Origin: DATESZ01 sp035283845
Lineage (GTDB): Bacteria > Desulfobacterota > Syntrophia > Syntrophales > JACQWR01
Reading direction: 5' to 3'
DNA: 16,238 bases
Assembly: GCA_035283845.1 (NCBI GenBank)
Contig: DATESZ010000009.1
Span: forward strand, 1-16,238
Position numbers and translations under genes: made by a program. The notes below the pieces were generated by a model. The model did not search any database. It was not told the origin of the DNA and saw only the letters and a list, made by a program, of their open reading frames with translations. This document shows, in pieces, positions 7,506-14,906 of this stretch; the stretch's first letter is position 1; each line of letters opens with the position of its first letter.

Positions 7506-8466
7506 TTACAAGCGCTGCGCCAAATACAGAAAGACCGGAAGGCGAGAGACGATCTTTATCTCCCTGAACTCTTTCAGAATCTGTCTCCTAAAAGCATCTT
7601 TTACTTCTTCCGCCCGGATCGGCTTTCCCAGGCTGTCTAATGTTTCCTGATCAGGGGATTCCATGCCCACATTGATGAAGGTAGCATAGGGCAGGCCGTC
7701 CAATTTGTCAAACAGAGATTTGCCTGCCTTAAGAAAAGAATCCACACTTCCGAAAATGAAGAGGTTCGGTCTTCCCCGATGGTAGGAATGAGCCAGGTTC
7801 AAAACATCGCAGGCCATATCAGCCGCGTCTGTCAGGATGCCTTCATCTGCCGCAAGGGCGTCGTTTTGTCCAAGTACTAAAGAATTGTAATTGACGAGAT
7901 CCGTGTCATAAAACTTTCTTAGCTCCTTTATCTGGCCGGCAATGTTTTGCCGTTTGCCAGGGTTGCCCTGTCCTTTGCCGCAACCTTTCGCAGGAAATCT
8001 CCCGGCCGGTCGCCGGCAACTGATGACGCAAGCCTGCCTGCCTCTTTTACCAGACCGTCAAAGGCTTCAAGCGCCCGCTTAACATGACGATTCTGCAGGG
8101 GGTTGTCCGTAAAAACGTTACAATCAGATCTGCCGTTGAAAGGCACGTAGTAGTTCTTTATCAGGTCATAGCTGGATTCATAACCGTCGGTTCCATAATA
8201 AATGAAGTCGTTCCCTTCGGTTCTTTTCAGCGTCTCCCGCGGATCAGGCCACACGGAGCAATTGCCTGCGATTCTCTTCAGACCTCCCCGGAGGTTAAAA
8301 TCGAACCTGTAACCCCTCCAGTTCACCTTTACCGGCATGCCGTACCAGACGGGAAAACTGAATTTTCCCCAGTCATTACGGCCGGCACAGTCAAAAATAA
8401 TCTCCATATCTTCGATCTGGTAACGCACCACATCCGAAAAGACGCCTCCAAAACATCAGTCTTCAT
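7506..8466 (-). pseudogene. Remnant of a radical-SAM protein gene, frameshifted and lacking its catalytic core
   Basis: Three pieces can be joined. An ATG at 8466 opens a short segment (MKTDVLEA) that goes out of frame at a T-run near 8440. The main N-terminal part then reads from 8431 to a stop at 7928. A second frame, from about 7950 to 7506, continues with QIKELRKFYDTDLVNYN, SLVLGQNDAL and FINVGMESPDQETLDSLGKP, which I recognise as the rear half of a radical-SAM barrel. From memory of this family, the CxxxCxxC cluster segment belongs between the two main pieces, yet no such motif exists in any frame there; the sequence jumps from a DRATLA-like segment straight to RQNIAGQIKEL. I infer an internal deletion with loss of frame. 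The C-terminal end also looks short, stopping 10 bp before rfbB. Sequencing error could explain a one-base shift but not the missing core. Confidence 0.7.
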
Positions 8467-8630
8467 AAGGCGGAGAGTTCTCTATGAGGCAGGGACTGGT
8501 ACGTTCCTATTTCTTCAATACCGCGATAACATCAGCCGGGCTGCCGGTGACCACGGGGTGCTGTTCGTTTCACCAAGGCATACGTGAAGAAGATTGGCAA
8601 AAGAAAAAAAGGCGATAAAATATAGGCGCT

Positions 8631-8753
8631 TCATTCTCCCCCCACGAGTAATCCAACTCCCCCCACGAGTAATCCAACTCCCCCCGCGAGCAATCCAGGA
8701 ACTGAATAGAGCAATGGTGCAGATATTTCAAGGATTTTTTGATTATCAACCAT
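8631..8753 (-). CDS. Candidate 40-residue glycine-zipper membrane peptide
   Basis: Small reading frame starting at ATG 8753, 14 nt after the amidohydrolase stop and on the same strand, with GGAGGAG immediately upstream (spacing short, about 3 nt). The product begins with a polar MVDNQKILEI head and ends in a hydrophobic stretch from about residue 12 to 39 made of PGLLAGG followed by two GVGLLVG-type heptads, giving regularly spaced glycines as in a glycine-zipper transmembrane helix. The repeats come from a 21-bp tandem repeat in the DNA, so each unit adds exactly seven residues. I do not recognise a family. Position and ribosome site favour translation as the last gene of the ferredoxin/LysM/amidohydrolase operon; short length and repeat origin leave real doubt. 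Confidence 0.4.
   Translation of the reverse strand: MVDNQKILEISAPLLYSVPGLLAGGVGLLVGGVGLLVGGE
8636..8698. repeat. 21-bp tandem repeat, three copies
   Basis: Three adjacent 21-bp units at 8636-8656, 8657-8677 and 8678-8698. The first two are identical (CTCCCCCC followed by ACGAGTAATCCAA) and the third differs at three positions. The unit length is a multiple of three, so both strands keep an open frame through it. The surrounding gap (8467-8767) otherwise contains only the small minus-strand gene and no recognisable signal. Confidence 0.9.
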
Positions 8754-8767
8754 ACTCCTCCGTTTTT

Positions 8768-9616
8768 CTAAATCTTGCGGGCCAGGATCCTCGCTGCATT
8801 CCTATAGAGGATCATATCTTTTGTTTCCCCGCTGACGGGAAGTTCTAAAACCCTTGTTATAAGGCCTTTTATGTCTGCCATGCCCGGCCAGTCACTGCCA
8901 AAAATAAAACGGTCTCCATACTGTTCCAGATTGGGAAAATGCTTGGGCAGGTGCCGCACCGGTATCCCGGCCGTGCCGACGTACATGTTTTCATGTCGCG
9001 TAATGAGCCATGCTGCCCTGTCATACCAGAAAGGCCTTCCTCCATGCTCCATGATAATCGTAAGATTGGGGAATTCATTGGCTACGTCATCCAGCAGAAG
9101 AGGGTCGGCATACTTGATTCTGGTGTTCTTGAAAATCGAGGCGCCCGTATGGAACATCACCGGCAATCCCAGAGATTGCGCATAATCATAGAAAGGAAAC
9201 AGGGTAGGGTCGTTGGGATAGAAGAACTGATAGGAAGGAAGGAGCTTGAAGCCTTCCATCCCCAGTTCTTCTACGGCGTATCGCGCCTGTTCTTCATAGG
9301 GGGTGTTATCATAGAAACAAAGGGCGCCAAAAGGGACAAGCTCCTCATGGCCGCTGCAGAAAGCCGCTGAATATTCATTGGTTACGACCCCTGTACATTT
9401 CGGTGCATACTCAGACAGCATAACGCCGCGATCAATATGATGCGATTTAAGCAATTCAATAATCTCTTCAGGAGTAACGCGCTTGGCAAAACATTCGGAA
9501 TCATGAGGGTTATGCTTACGAAAATAGTCCTGCACCCAGGGTGTAAAAATTTCGACTGGTCCGATATGAAGATGGAAATCTATAACTTTCAATGTTTTTA
9601 TTTCACAATGAGTCAA
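8768..9616 (-). CDS. Amidohydrolase_2-family metal-dependent hydrolase/decarboxylase
   Basis: TIM-barrel amidohydrolase, about 282 residues from the start chosen here, typical for the Amidohydro_2 group that includes aromatic-acid decarboxylases and lactone hydrolases. Metal and active-site positions are visible: DFHLHIGP with H15 and H17, K124 in GFKLLPSY, H156 in FHTGA, H191 in MEHGG and D242 in GSDWPG. The substrate cannot be read from the sequence. Start choice is uncertain: TTG at 9616 overlaps the stop of the upstream LysM gene (TTGA) with AGGA 11 nt upstream, suggesting coupled translation; TTG at 9640 and TTG at 9592 are alternatives, the last giving MKVIDFHLH as in many relatives. 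Same strand and overlap place it in one operon with the LysM and ferredoxin-like genes. No signal peptide, so cytoplasmic. Confidence 0.88.
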   Translation of the reverse strand: MTHCEIKTLKVIDFHLHIGPVEIFTPWVQDYFRKHNPHDSECFAKRVTPEEIIELLKSHHIDRGVMLSEYAPKCTGVVTNEYSAAFCSGHEELVPFGALCFYDNTPYEEQARYAVEELGMEGFKLLPSYQFFYPNDPTLFPFYDYAQSLGLPVMFHTGASIFKNTRIKYADPLLLDDVANEFPNLTIIMEHGGRPFWYDRAAWLITRHENMYVGTAGIPVRHLPKHFPNLEQYGDRFIFGSDWPGMADIKGLITRVLELPVSGETKDMILYRNAARILARKI

Positions 9617-11259
9617 TAGCGAACTATTCCTAATTTCCAATAATCCACCAGCAATTCAAATAATTCTGCGCCCGGGTCAAAATCTATCAAATAGAATTGT
9701 CCCTTATCACTGGCGATTTTCAGTGCAAAAAACGACACCGCGAATCTGCTGTTTGCTCCCTGTTCAGGCATAGAAAATAAGGCAAATTGGTATGGTATGC
9801 CAAGGGGAACAAGCACACCTTCCAGCATATTTTTTCTCGACATTCCCCCGGCAAGGTAAAAGGTATCCGTCCCATCCATCCGTAAAGTATCAATAAATTG
9901 CTGCGGCAACTGATTTTTATGAACCAGCAGGGTCTTATTTTCTCTCTTCACCAGCAATTCTGGCTCTATGGAGATGTCAAAACCATCTTTCCGGGCATCA
10001 AATATTTTAACTGCCCTGTTTTTCAAGGGCTCCAAGCCGAGAAGAACAAGAAAATTCTGAAGCAGAACCTCGTTTGTATCGCCTTTTATCTGCATGATGG
10101 CCGGGCCAGGAGCAGCCTTATCATGTTCTGTTTCCTGTACTTTATCTTTGAGAATCTCACAGATGTCGATACCCTTTTTCTTCGCCTGCGCCAGAATGGG
10201 CCGCGGCAGCAACTGGGATTTGTCGGCGGCAAAAACAAGACACAACCTGGAAAGAACAGTTCCCGATAACTCCTTTTTTGTAATCAGCCAGTCAAGAAAT
10301 AACTTCACCTGAGGTTCATCTTCTAAAAACAAGGGCTTGTCGGCTTTTTCCATCGTGTAGGATTTGGATTGAAGAATTATCTTGCGCAGAACGGATGTGA
10401 CATCTTCCTCCCTCCCGATTTTCAGGAAGTGATAATTTGGCCAGCTTGCCCGCACCATCTTCGCGAGATCGTCCGGCAGACGCCCGTCAAAATCAAGGAA
10501 AACAGTTGTTCCGTCTTCCAGTTCAATAACCGGCGTCGTCGCGCAGTCTATGGTAACCTGACCCGCCCCGGGCAAGGGTATATAATAATTCCCACTGCCG
10601 ATAACCGTGCTGTTTAGGCGCCTGACGATTTGGCCGATGAGACTTATGTTATTCTTCGGAGAAAGGCCGGCAGGCTGCGCGGGAGGCGCCTTTTCGCCTG
10701 CGTCGGACGCCGCCGTAACGGAAGCAGGGGGAGGGGCCTCGTCACTTTTGACGCTTCCGCCGGGAATTTTTAAGATCTGGCCGGGATAGATCTTATTGAG
10801 ATTTTCTATTTCGGGGTTCAGGCGCTTGACGGAACTTAATATTTCGATCAAATCATCCGGTTCTGCGTTAAGTTCATAACGTATTATGCGCGTTATTGAG
10901 TCTCCTTTTTTTATGGTGTAATTCGTCAAAGATTGGCTATCGCTCTCAGGATCATATTTCCGGCCTACTTGCGTCAAGATAAGTTTCTGTCCCGGATAGA
11001 TCCTGTCCAAATTAGTGATATGAGGATTTAGCCGCTTTATTACCTCAGGGGTCGTTGCAGCCATCCTGAGCTTTCGCAGGATGCGGGTAATCGAGTCCCC
11101 TTTTCTGATGGTATAGGTTTGAGTCTTGTCCCCGATTATGGCTGTTTTTTGAAAGGTAAGTTGAGCCGTGCCCTCTGCCGCAAACAGGCTGAAAGACTGC
11201 ATGGCAAGGAGGTAGAATAGAGCCCCCCATAGCCCGACCGATATGCGACTTCTCCTCAT
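9613..11259 (-). CDS. Exported protein with two LysM domains and an unknown C-terminal region
   Basis: 548 residues. The N terminus is a signal peptide (basic MRRSR, hydrophobic core to about residue 25, cleavage probably after A27 or A28). Two LysM repeats follow, about 47-95 and 112-165; each starts YTI-x-KGDSITRI and ends with IYPGQ-x-L, typical of peptidoglycan binding. A Pro/Ala-rich linker (about 170-198) leads to roughly 350 residues that I do not recognise: mixed alpha/beta in appearance, with VELEDGTTVFLDFDGRL-like character near 250 and no obvious catalytic motif or membrane helix. The ATG at 11259 has GAGGAGGG 6 nt upstream, a strong ribosome site. It lies 47 bp after the ferredoxin-like gene and overlaps the amidohydrolase start. 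Likely periplasmic and wall-attached; function unknown. Confidence 0.9.
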   Translation of the reverse strand: MRRSRISVGLWGALFYLLAMQSFSLFAAEGTAQLTFQKTAIIGDKTQTYTIRKGDSITRILRKLRMAATTPEVIKRLNPHITNLDRIYPGQKLILTQVGRKYDPESDSQSLTNYTIKKGDSITRIIRYELNAEPDDLIEILSSVKRLNPEIENLNKIYPGQILKIPGGSVKSDEAPPPASVTAASDAGEKAPPAQPAGLSPKNNISLIGQIVRRLNSTVIGSGNYYIPLPGAGQVTIDCATTPVIELEDGTTVFLDFDGRLPDDLAKMVRASWPNYHFLKIGREEDVTSVLRKIILQSKSYTMEKADKPLFLEDEPQVKLFLDWLITKKELSGTVLSRLCLVFAADKSQLLPRPILAQAKKKGIDICEILKDKVQETEHDKAAPGPAIMQIKGDTNEVLLQNFLVLLGLEPLKNRAVKIFDARKDGFDISIEPELLVKRENKTLLVHKNQLPQQFIDTLRMDGTDTFYLAGGMSRKNMLEGVLVPLGIPYQFALFSMPEQGANSRFAVSFFALKIASDKGQFYLIDFDPGAELFELLVDYWKLGIVRY

Positions 11260-11306
11260 GTCAAACCCTCCTCATGATTGCATTGTCCTTTTGACCATTG
11301 CCCATA

Positions 11307-12122
11307 TTACCAAAGTCCCGCCGCTTCCGGCACGCTTCCCCGATCCAGCAGGCTTATAGCCTCCTTCCCGCAGGCAGTGCGGCAAACACCACATCCATAG
11401 CACTTAAGAACATTCACCATGCTCTTTTTGTCAAGCGATGAATATTCTATTGCCCCGAATTGACACAACTTCTGGCAACTACGGCATCCGACGCATTGAG
11501 AAAAATCGATATCCGCCACATACTCGGCCTTAAACATGGCCTGCATCAGATCAGAGGATACCTGCGCGCTGTAAGCCAGGCAATCGCGATCGCAATTACA
11601 CAGGCCGCCTATGTAGGGCGTCTTAAACGTCCATATTGAATGGATGAGCCCTTCTTGATCAAATTCTTGTATTAGTTTTATCGTCTCCTGATGTGTCAGG
11701 ACCTCAAGGCTGTCTTTCAGGGCTGGATAATCCCCAAGCATTCCTTCCGGGTCGACGCCGAGGGCGAAACAATAACGCGCATTGGCGTTACCCTTGGTTA
11801 CCCCCCGGCATACGCAGGGTATCCTTGTTATGGACTGCACCATATTGATTATCATTTCGGCATCTTCAACAGGGACAACCTGGCCGAAATGTTCCCTTTT
11901 CATCTTGCGGGTCGCCATATGGCGAATGAAACGGTAGGCCAGAGGCATCTTCTTTTTCACCCTGTCCAGTTTGCCTAATTGAGCCACGTCTTTTGGCAAA
12001 TTGGAAAAGAGTTTATTCATGAATTGTCGCCGATTATCCTGTTCGTAAAGCTCGCGGGAATAATGTCCCATCACCTCGTACCACTTCTTACCCTCCCCGT
12101 GCTTTACGCAAAATTCACACAT
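11307..12122 (-). CDS. Ferredoxin-like protein with two [4Fe-4S] clusters and an extra cysteine-rich domain
   Basis: 271 residues from ATG 12122, chosen because a GGGATGG ribosome site lies about 6 nt upstream and the product then starts MCEFC; the frame extends back to 12152 without a better site. The C-terminal part has two ferredoxin clusters, C210-x2-C-x2-C-x3-C and C241-x2-C-x2-C-x3-C, both lacking the proline that usually follows the fourth cysteine. Ahead of these are further cysteines: C2 and C5, a CVC pair (103, 105), C118, and CNC-x3-C (175, 177, 181), which could hold another cluster or metal. No membrane segment is seen. It is the first gene of the operon with the LysM protein and amidohydrolase, with a clear promoter upstream. 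An electron-transfer role is inferred; the redox partner is unknown. Confidence 0.88.
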   Translation of the reverse strand: MCEFCVKHGEGKKWYEVMGHYSRELYEQDNRRQFMNKLFSNLPKDVAQLGKLDRVKKKMPLAYRFIRHMATRKMKREHFGQVVPVEDAEMIINMVQSITRIPCVCRGVTKGNANARYCFALGVDPEGMLGDYPALKDSLEVLTHQETIKLIQEFDQEGLIHSIWTFKTPYIGGLCNCDRDCLAYSAQVSSDLMQAMFKAEYVADIDFSQCVGCRSCQKLCQFGAIEYSSLDKKSMVNVLKCYGCGVCRTACGKEAISLLDRGSVPEAAGLW

Positions 12123-12205
12123 AAACCATCCCTTTTGAGAAGCAAGCGGCACAGCATCTGCTGCTAAACATTTATCACCCCGGACTCACCGCATGTGTCT
12201 GAGCG

Positions 12206-12220
12206 ATTACTATATGTAAT
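12206..12220. promoter_or_regulatory. Operator-like palindrome over the -10 box
   Basis: Perfect inverted repeat ATTAC-TATAT-GTAAT covering the -10 hexamer of the minus-strand promoter. A second, imperfect inverted repeat (AATTCAAGGGA at 12231-12241 with TCCCTTAATT at 12249-12258) overlaps the -35 box. The placement suits repressor binding; no regulator gene is present in the window to assign. Confidence 0.4.
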
Positions 12221-12237
12221 ATCAAACAATAATTCAA
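12209..12237 (-). promoter_or_regulatory. Sigma70-type promoter of the ferredoxin/LysM/amidohydrolase operon
   Basis: Minus-strand TTGAAT (12237-12232), a 17-nt spacer, then TATAGT (12214-12209), the best promoter match in the window. Transcription would start near 12202, leaving a leader of about 80 nt before the ATG at 12122. Palindromes overlap both boxes. Confidence 0.55.
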
Positions 12238-12305
12238 GGGAAAGTCCATCCCTTAATTAACCACCGGAGAAATAAAGGGCATCGTTGAATTTTGCAAAAA
12301 ATCTA

Positions 12306-12333
12306 TTGACTTTTTTGGGGGGAGGGGTAGCAT
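12306..12333 (+). promoter_or_regulatory. Possible promoter of the UbiD-family gene
   Basis: Plus-strand TTGACT (12306-12311), 16-nt spacer, TAGCAT (12328-12333). The spacer is unusually G-rich and the -10 is poor, so this is tentative. The gene's ribosome site AAAGGAGG lies 7 nt before its ATG. The 12123-12386 gap holds no supportable gene on either strand. Confidence 0.3.
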
Positions 12334-12386
12334 CAGGCGCACTGCTGCCAAGAAGCCGGCAAAGATCTCTTAAAGGAGGATGAGCT

Positions 12387-14003
12387 ATGAACACAGAAAC
12401 GTTAGGGGTTAACAAGGGTAAGTACTATCGTGACCTTGGCGATTATCTTGCGGCGCTGGAGGCGGCAGGCAAGCTCGTGCGCATCACCGCGCCAATTAAC
12501 AAGGACACGCAAATGCACCCTCTCGTGAGGCTCCAGTTCCGCGGTTTGCCGGAAAAAGACCGTAAGGCGTTCCTTTTTGAAAATGTCTACGATTCGCGCG
12601 GACAAAAATTTGATATCCCCGTAGTGGTCTGTGCCATGGCGGGGACAACTGATATATACGCGCTGGGATTGCAGTGCAGCCCGGATGAAATCCCCCAGCG
12701 CTGGGCCCACGCTCAGGCCAATCCCATTAAGCCTGTTGTAGTTGGCGATGGCCCGGTGCACGAGGTAGTGATCGAGGGGGACGCGCTGACGCAAAAGGGG
12801 TTGTCGCGATTGCCCATTCCCATTTCAACCCCCGGCTTTGACAACGCCCCATACACCACCGCGTCCCATTGGGTGAGCAAAGACCCGGACACGGGCTCGC
12901 ACAACCTGGGCAATTACCGCGGCATGTTTAAGTCGGAAACGCGCATCGGCGTGTATCCGGCCTCTCCTGGATTTGGCATGCGCCGCCACATTGAGATGTG
13001 GGCAGAGCGCGGACATGAGTGCATGCCGGCAGCGATCGTCATCGGGGTGCCGCCCTCGGTGTCCTACGCTGCAGTGACCCGTTTACCGAACGATGTGTGC
13101 GAGTACGACGTGGTCGGTGGGATGGCGGGAGAGGCGTTGGAGCTGGTGCGGGCGAAAACGGTGGATTTGCTCGTGCCTGCGCGGGCTCAAATTGTGATTG
13201 AAGGCTGGGTATCCACACGCTTAATGGAAATGGAAGGGCCGTTCGGCGAATTTCCCGGCTACATGGCCAGGCGCGATTATTCGTATTTCATGGACGTGAA
13301 CTGTATCACCATGCGGGAGCGGCCCATTTATCAGGCATTTTTATCGCAGTTTCCGCCCTCCGAATCGAGCAAGATTCGGGGGGTAGGATGGGCGGCTGTG
13401 GCCAAGAAACTTTTGCAAGACGCGGGCTTTACCAATGTGCTGGATCTGTTTGTGCCCGAATCGGGCGGCTCCTTCGGGGTGACGCTGATCCGTATCCGCC
13501 GCGAGTGCGAGGATGACGGACAAAGGGTGCTGGATTGCCTGGCCCAGAGCTTCGTGGGCAAGGTGGCAATTGTGGTGGACGAAGACGTTGACATCCATGA
13601 CCCGGACGCAATTTACTGGGCGCTCTCCTTTGCCATGCAGCCCTATCGGGATGTGCGCATCGTGGGCATTCCACTTATGGCGCTGGATCCCTCCATTGCC
13701 CCACCCGAGGACGCTAGGGGATTGATCGAGGGCGAAAAGCGGCCCCGCACTACCGGCCTGCTGATTGATGCCACACGAGACTGGGCATACCCGCCCGTGT
13801 CGCTTCCCCGGCGCGAGTTCATGGAAGAGGCCGTTGGATTGTGGCGCTCGCTGGGCTTGCCCGAGCTTACACTCAAGAACCCATGGTACGGCTATCCCCT
13901 GGGTTATTGGTCCGAAGAAGAGGCGCAGGAGGCGCAGTTGGCGGTAGAGGGACGTTATTTTGAAACGGGTGAAAAGCAAAAGGGCGGTCGGCGACGCATC
14001 TAA
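12387..14003 (+). CDS. UbiD-family prenylated-FMN-dependent (de)carboxylase
   Basis: 538 residues, within the usual size range of UbiD-type enzymes, which add or remove CO2 on aromatic or alpha,beta-unsaturated acids using prenylated FMN. Key residues match the family: GNYRGMFK with R178, and MEGPFGEFPGY with E283 and E288, the same spacing as the Arg-Glu-Glu triad of fungal ferulate decarboxylase; an acidic VDEDVDIHD follows near 397-405. The ATG at 12387 has an excellent AAAGGAGG site. It is the only plus-strand gene, runs toward sucD with just 10 bp between stops, and its codons look richer in G/C-ending forms (GCG, CGC, GTG, CTG) than those of its neighbours, which may mean recent acquisition. 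No UbiX-type prenyltransferase is in the window, so cofactor supply must come from elsewhere. The substrate cannot be deduced; aromatic-acid or acyl-CoA decarboxylation is a guess. Confidence 0.93.
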   Translation: MNTETLGVNKGKYYRDLGDYLAALEAAGKLVRITAPINKDTQMHPLVRLQFRGLPEKDRKAFLFENVYDSRGQKFDIPVVVCAMAGTTDIYALGLQCSPDEIPQRWAHAQANPIKPVVVGDGPVHEVVIEGDALTQKGLSRLPIPISTPGFDNAPYTTASHWVSKDPDTGSHNLGNYRGMFKSETRIGVYPASPGFGMRRHIEMWAERGHECMPAAIVIGVPPSVSYAAVTRLPNDVCEYDVVGGMAGEALELVRAKTVDLLVPARAQIVIEGWVSTRLMEMEGPFGEFPGYMARRDYSYFMDVNCITMRERPIYQAFLSQFPPSESSKIRGVGWAAVAKKLLQDAGFTNVLDLFVPESGGSFGVTLIRIRRECEDDGQRVLDCLAQSFVGKVAIVVDEDVDIHDPDAIYWALSFAMQPYRDVRIVGIPLMALDPSIAPPEDARGLIEGEKRPRTTGLLIDATRDWAYPPVSLPRREFMEEAVGLWRSLGLPELTLKNPWYGYPLGYWSEEEAQEAQLAVEGRYFETGEKQKGGRRRI

Positions 14004-14013
14004 TGAAGCGTTT

Positions 14014-14883
14014 CTATGAGAAATATTTCTTTAGTTGCTGTGATATCATTTCCGGATAATCCACGACGGGGATACCCGCATCCTCAAGGGTTTCTATCTT
14101 TTGCGCCGCCGTCCCGGAACCGCCGGAGACAATGGCGCCGGCGTGTCCCATGCGCCTGCCCGGAGGCGCGGTTTTACCCGCGATGAAAGCCACGATGGGT
14201 TTTTTCATGTTCTTTTTATAGAACGCCGCCGCTTCCTCTTCTGCCGTCCCTCCGATTTCACCGATCATGACAACCGCTTCCGTTTGCGGATCTTTTTCAA
14301 ACATTCCCAAAAGATCGACAAAATTCAGGCCGATAATGGGATCGCCGCCGATCCCCAGGCAGGTTGACTGTCCTAACCCGTTTTTGGTCAAAAAGTCCAC
14401 CACCTCGTACGTCAGGGTGCCGCTGCGCGACATCACGCCGATGTTTCCTTCCTTATGGATGTAGCCGGCCATGACGCCGATCTTGCATTTGCCCGGTGAA
14501 ATAATGCCCGGCGTGTTGGGCCCGATGAGTCTTATGCCTTTTCCTTTCAGGTAGGTCTTAACCTGGATCATCTCCAGGGTGGGAATGCCCTCGGTAAGGC
14601 AAACAATTGTTTTTATGCCGGCGTCGGCCGCTTCCATAATGGCGTCGGCCGAAAAGACGGGCGGTACAAAAATGACAGAGGTGTCGGCGCCCGTTGCCTG
14701 GACAGCGGCGGCGACAGTATTAAAAACCGGGATGTTATCAACACTTTGCCCGCCTTTGCCCGGGGTAACCCCGCCCACGACTTTCGTACCGTATTCAACC
14801 ATCTGCCGGGTATGAAAAAGCCCTTCATTTCCCGTAATGCCCTGCGAAATAACCTTTGTATTTTCATCTACTATGATACTCAC
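14014..14883 (-). CDS. sucD: Succinyl-CoA synthetase, alpha subunit
   Basis: Alpha subunit of the ADP/GDP-forming succinate-CoA ligase, which interconverts succinyl-CoA and succinate with ATP formation. At 289 residues it has the standard length. Visible features are the CoA-binding Rossmann start (QGITGNEGLFHT, 14-25), the GKGG segment (42-45), MSRSGTLTYE (151-160) and the phosphorylated histidine H247 in GRRMGHAGA. The start is GTG at 14883 with GAGG about 9 nt upstream. It follows sucC by 23 bp, the canonical sucCD order, and converges on the UbiD gene with 10 bp between the stop codons. A short palindrome AGAAATATTTCT lies in its last codons (14019-14030). No change to catalytic residues is seen. 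Identification is secure. Confidence 0.97.
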   Translation of the reverse strand: MSIIVDENTKVISQGITGNEGLFHTRQMVEYGTKVVGGVTPGKGGQSVDNIPVFNTVAAAVQATGADTSVIFVPPVFSADAIMEAADAGIKTIVCLTEGIPTLEMIQVKTYLKGKGIRLIGPNTPGIISPGKCKIGVMAGYIHKEGNIGVMSRSGTLTYEVVDFLTKNGLGQSTCLGIGGDPIIGLNFVDLLGMFEKDPQTEAVVMIGEIGGTAEEEAAAFYKKNMKKPIVAFIAGKTAPPGRRMGHAGAIVSGGSGTAAQKIETLEDAGIPVVDYPEMISQQLKKYFS

Positions 14884-14906
14884 TGGCTATTACCTCGATT
14901 TTCCGG

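Noticed and set aside
7492..7587. Third-frame 31-codon stretch ending in an ATGA overlap with rfbB
   Set aside because: A stop immediately precedes it, there is no start codon with a ribosome site, and no family is recognisable; it is most likely chance or debris of the broken radical-SAM gene.
8636..8698. CRISPR array
   Set aside because: The three 21-bp units are directly adjacent without spacers; it is a simple tandem repeat.
8594..8848. Plus-strand open frame with LPPRVIQ heptads over the 21-bp repeat
   Set aside because: It starts with TTG and a weak ribosome site and runs antisense into the amidohydrolase. The repeat keeps every frame open, and the minus-strand frame has the better ribosome site and operon position.
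13341..13979. Minus-strand open frame inside the UbiD gene
   Set aside because: Shadow of a well-supported UbiD gene with intact catalytic motifs; no domain is visible in the antisense product.
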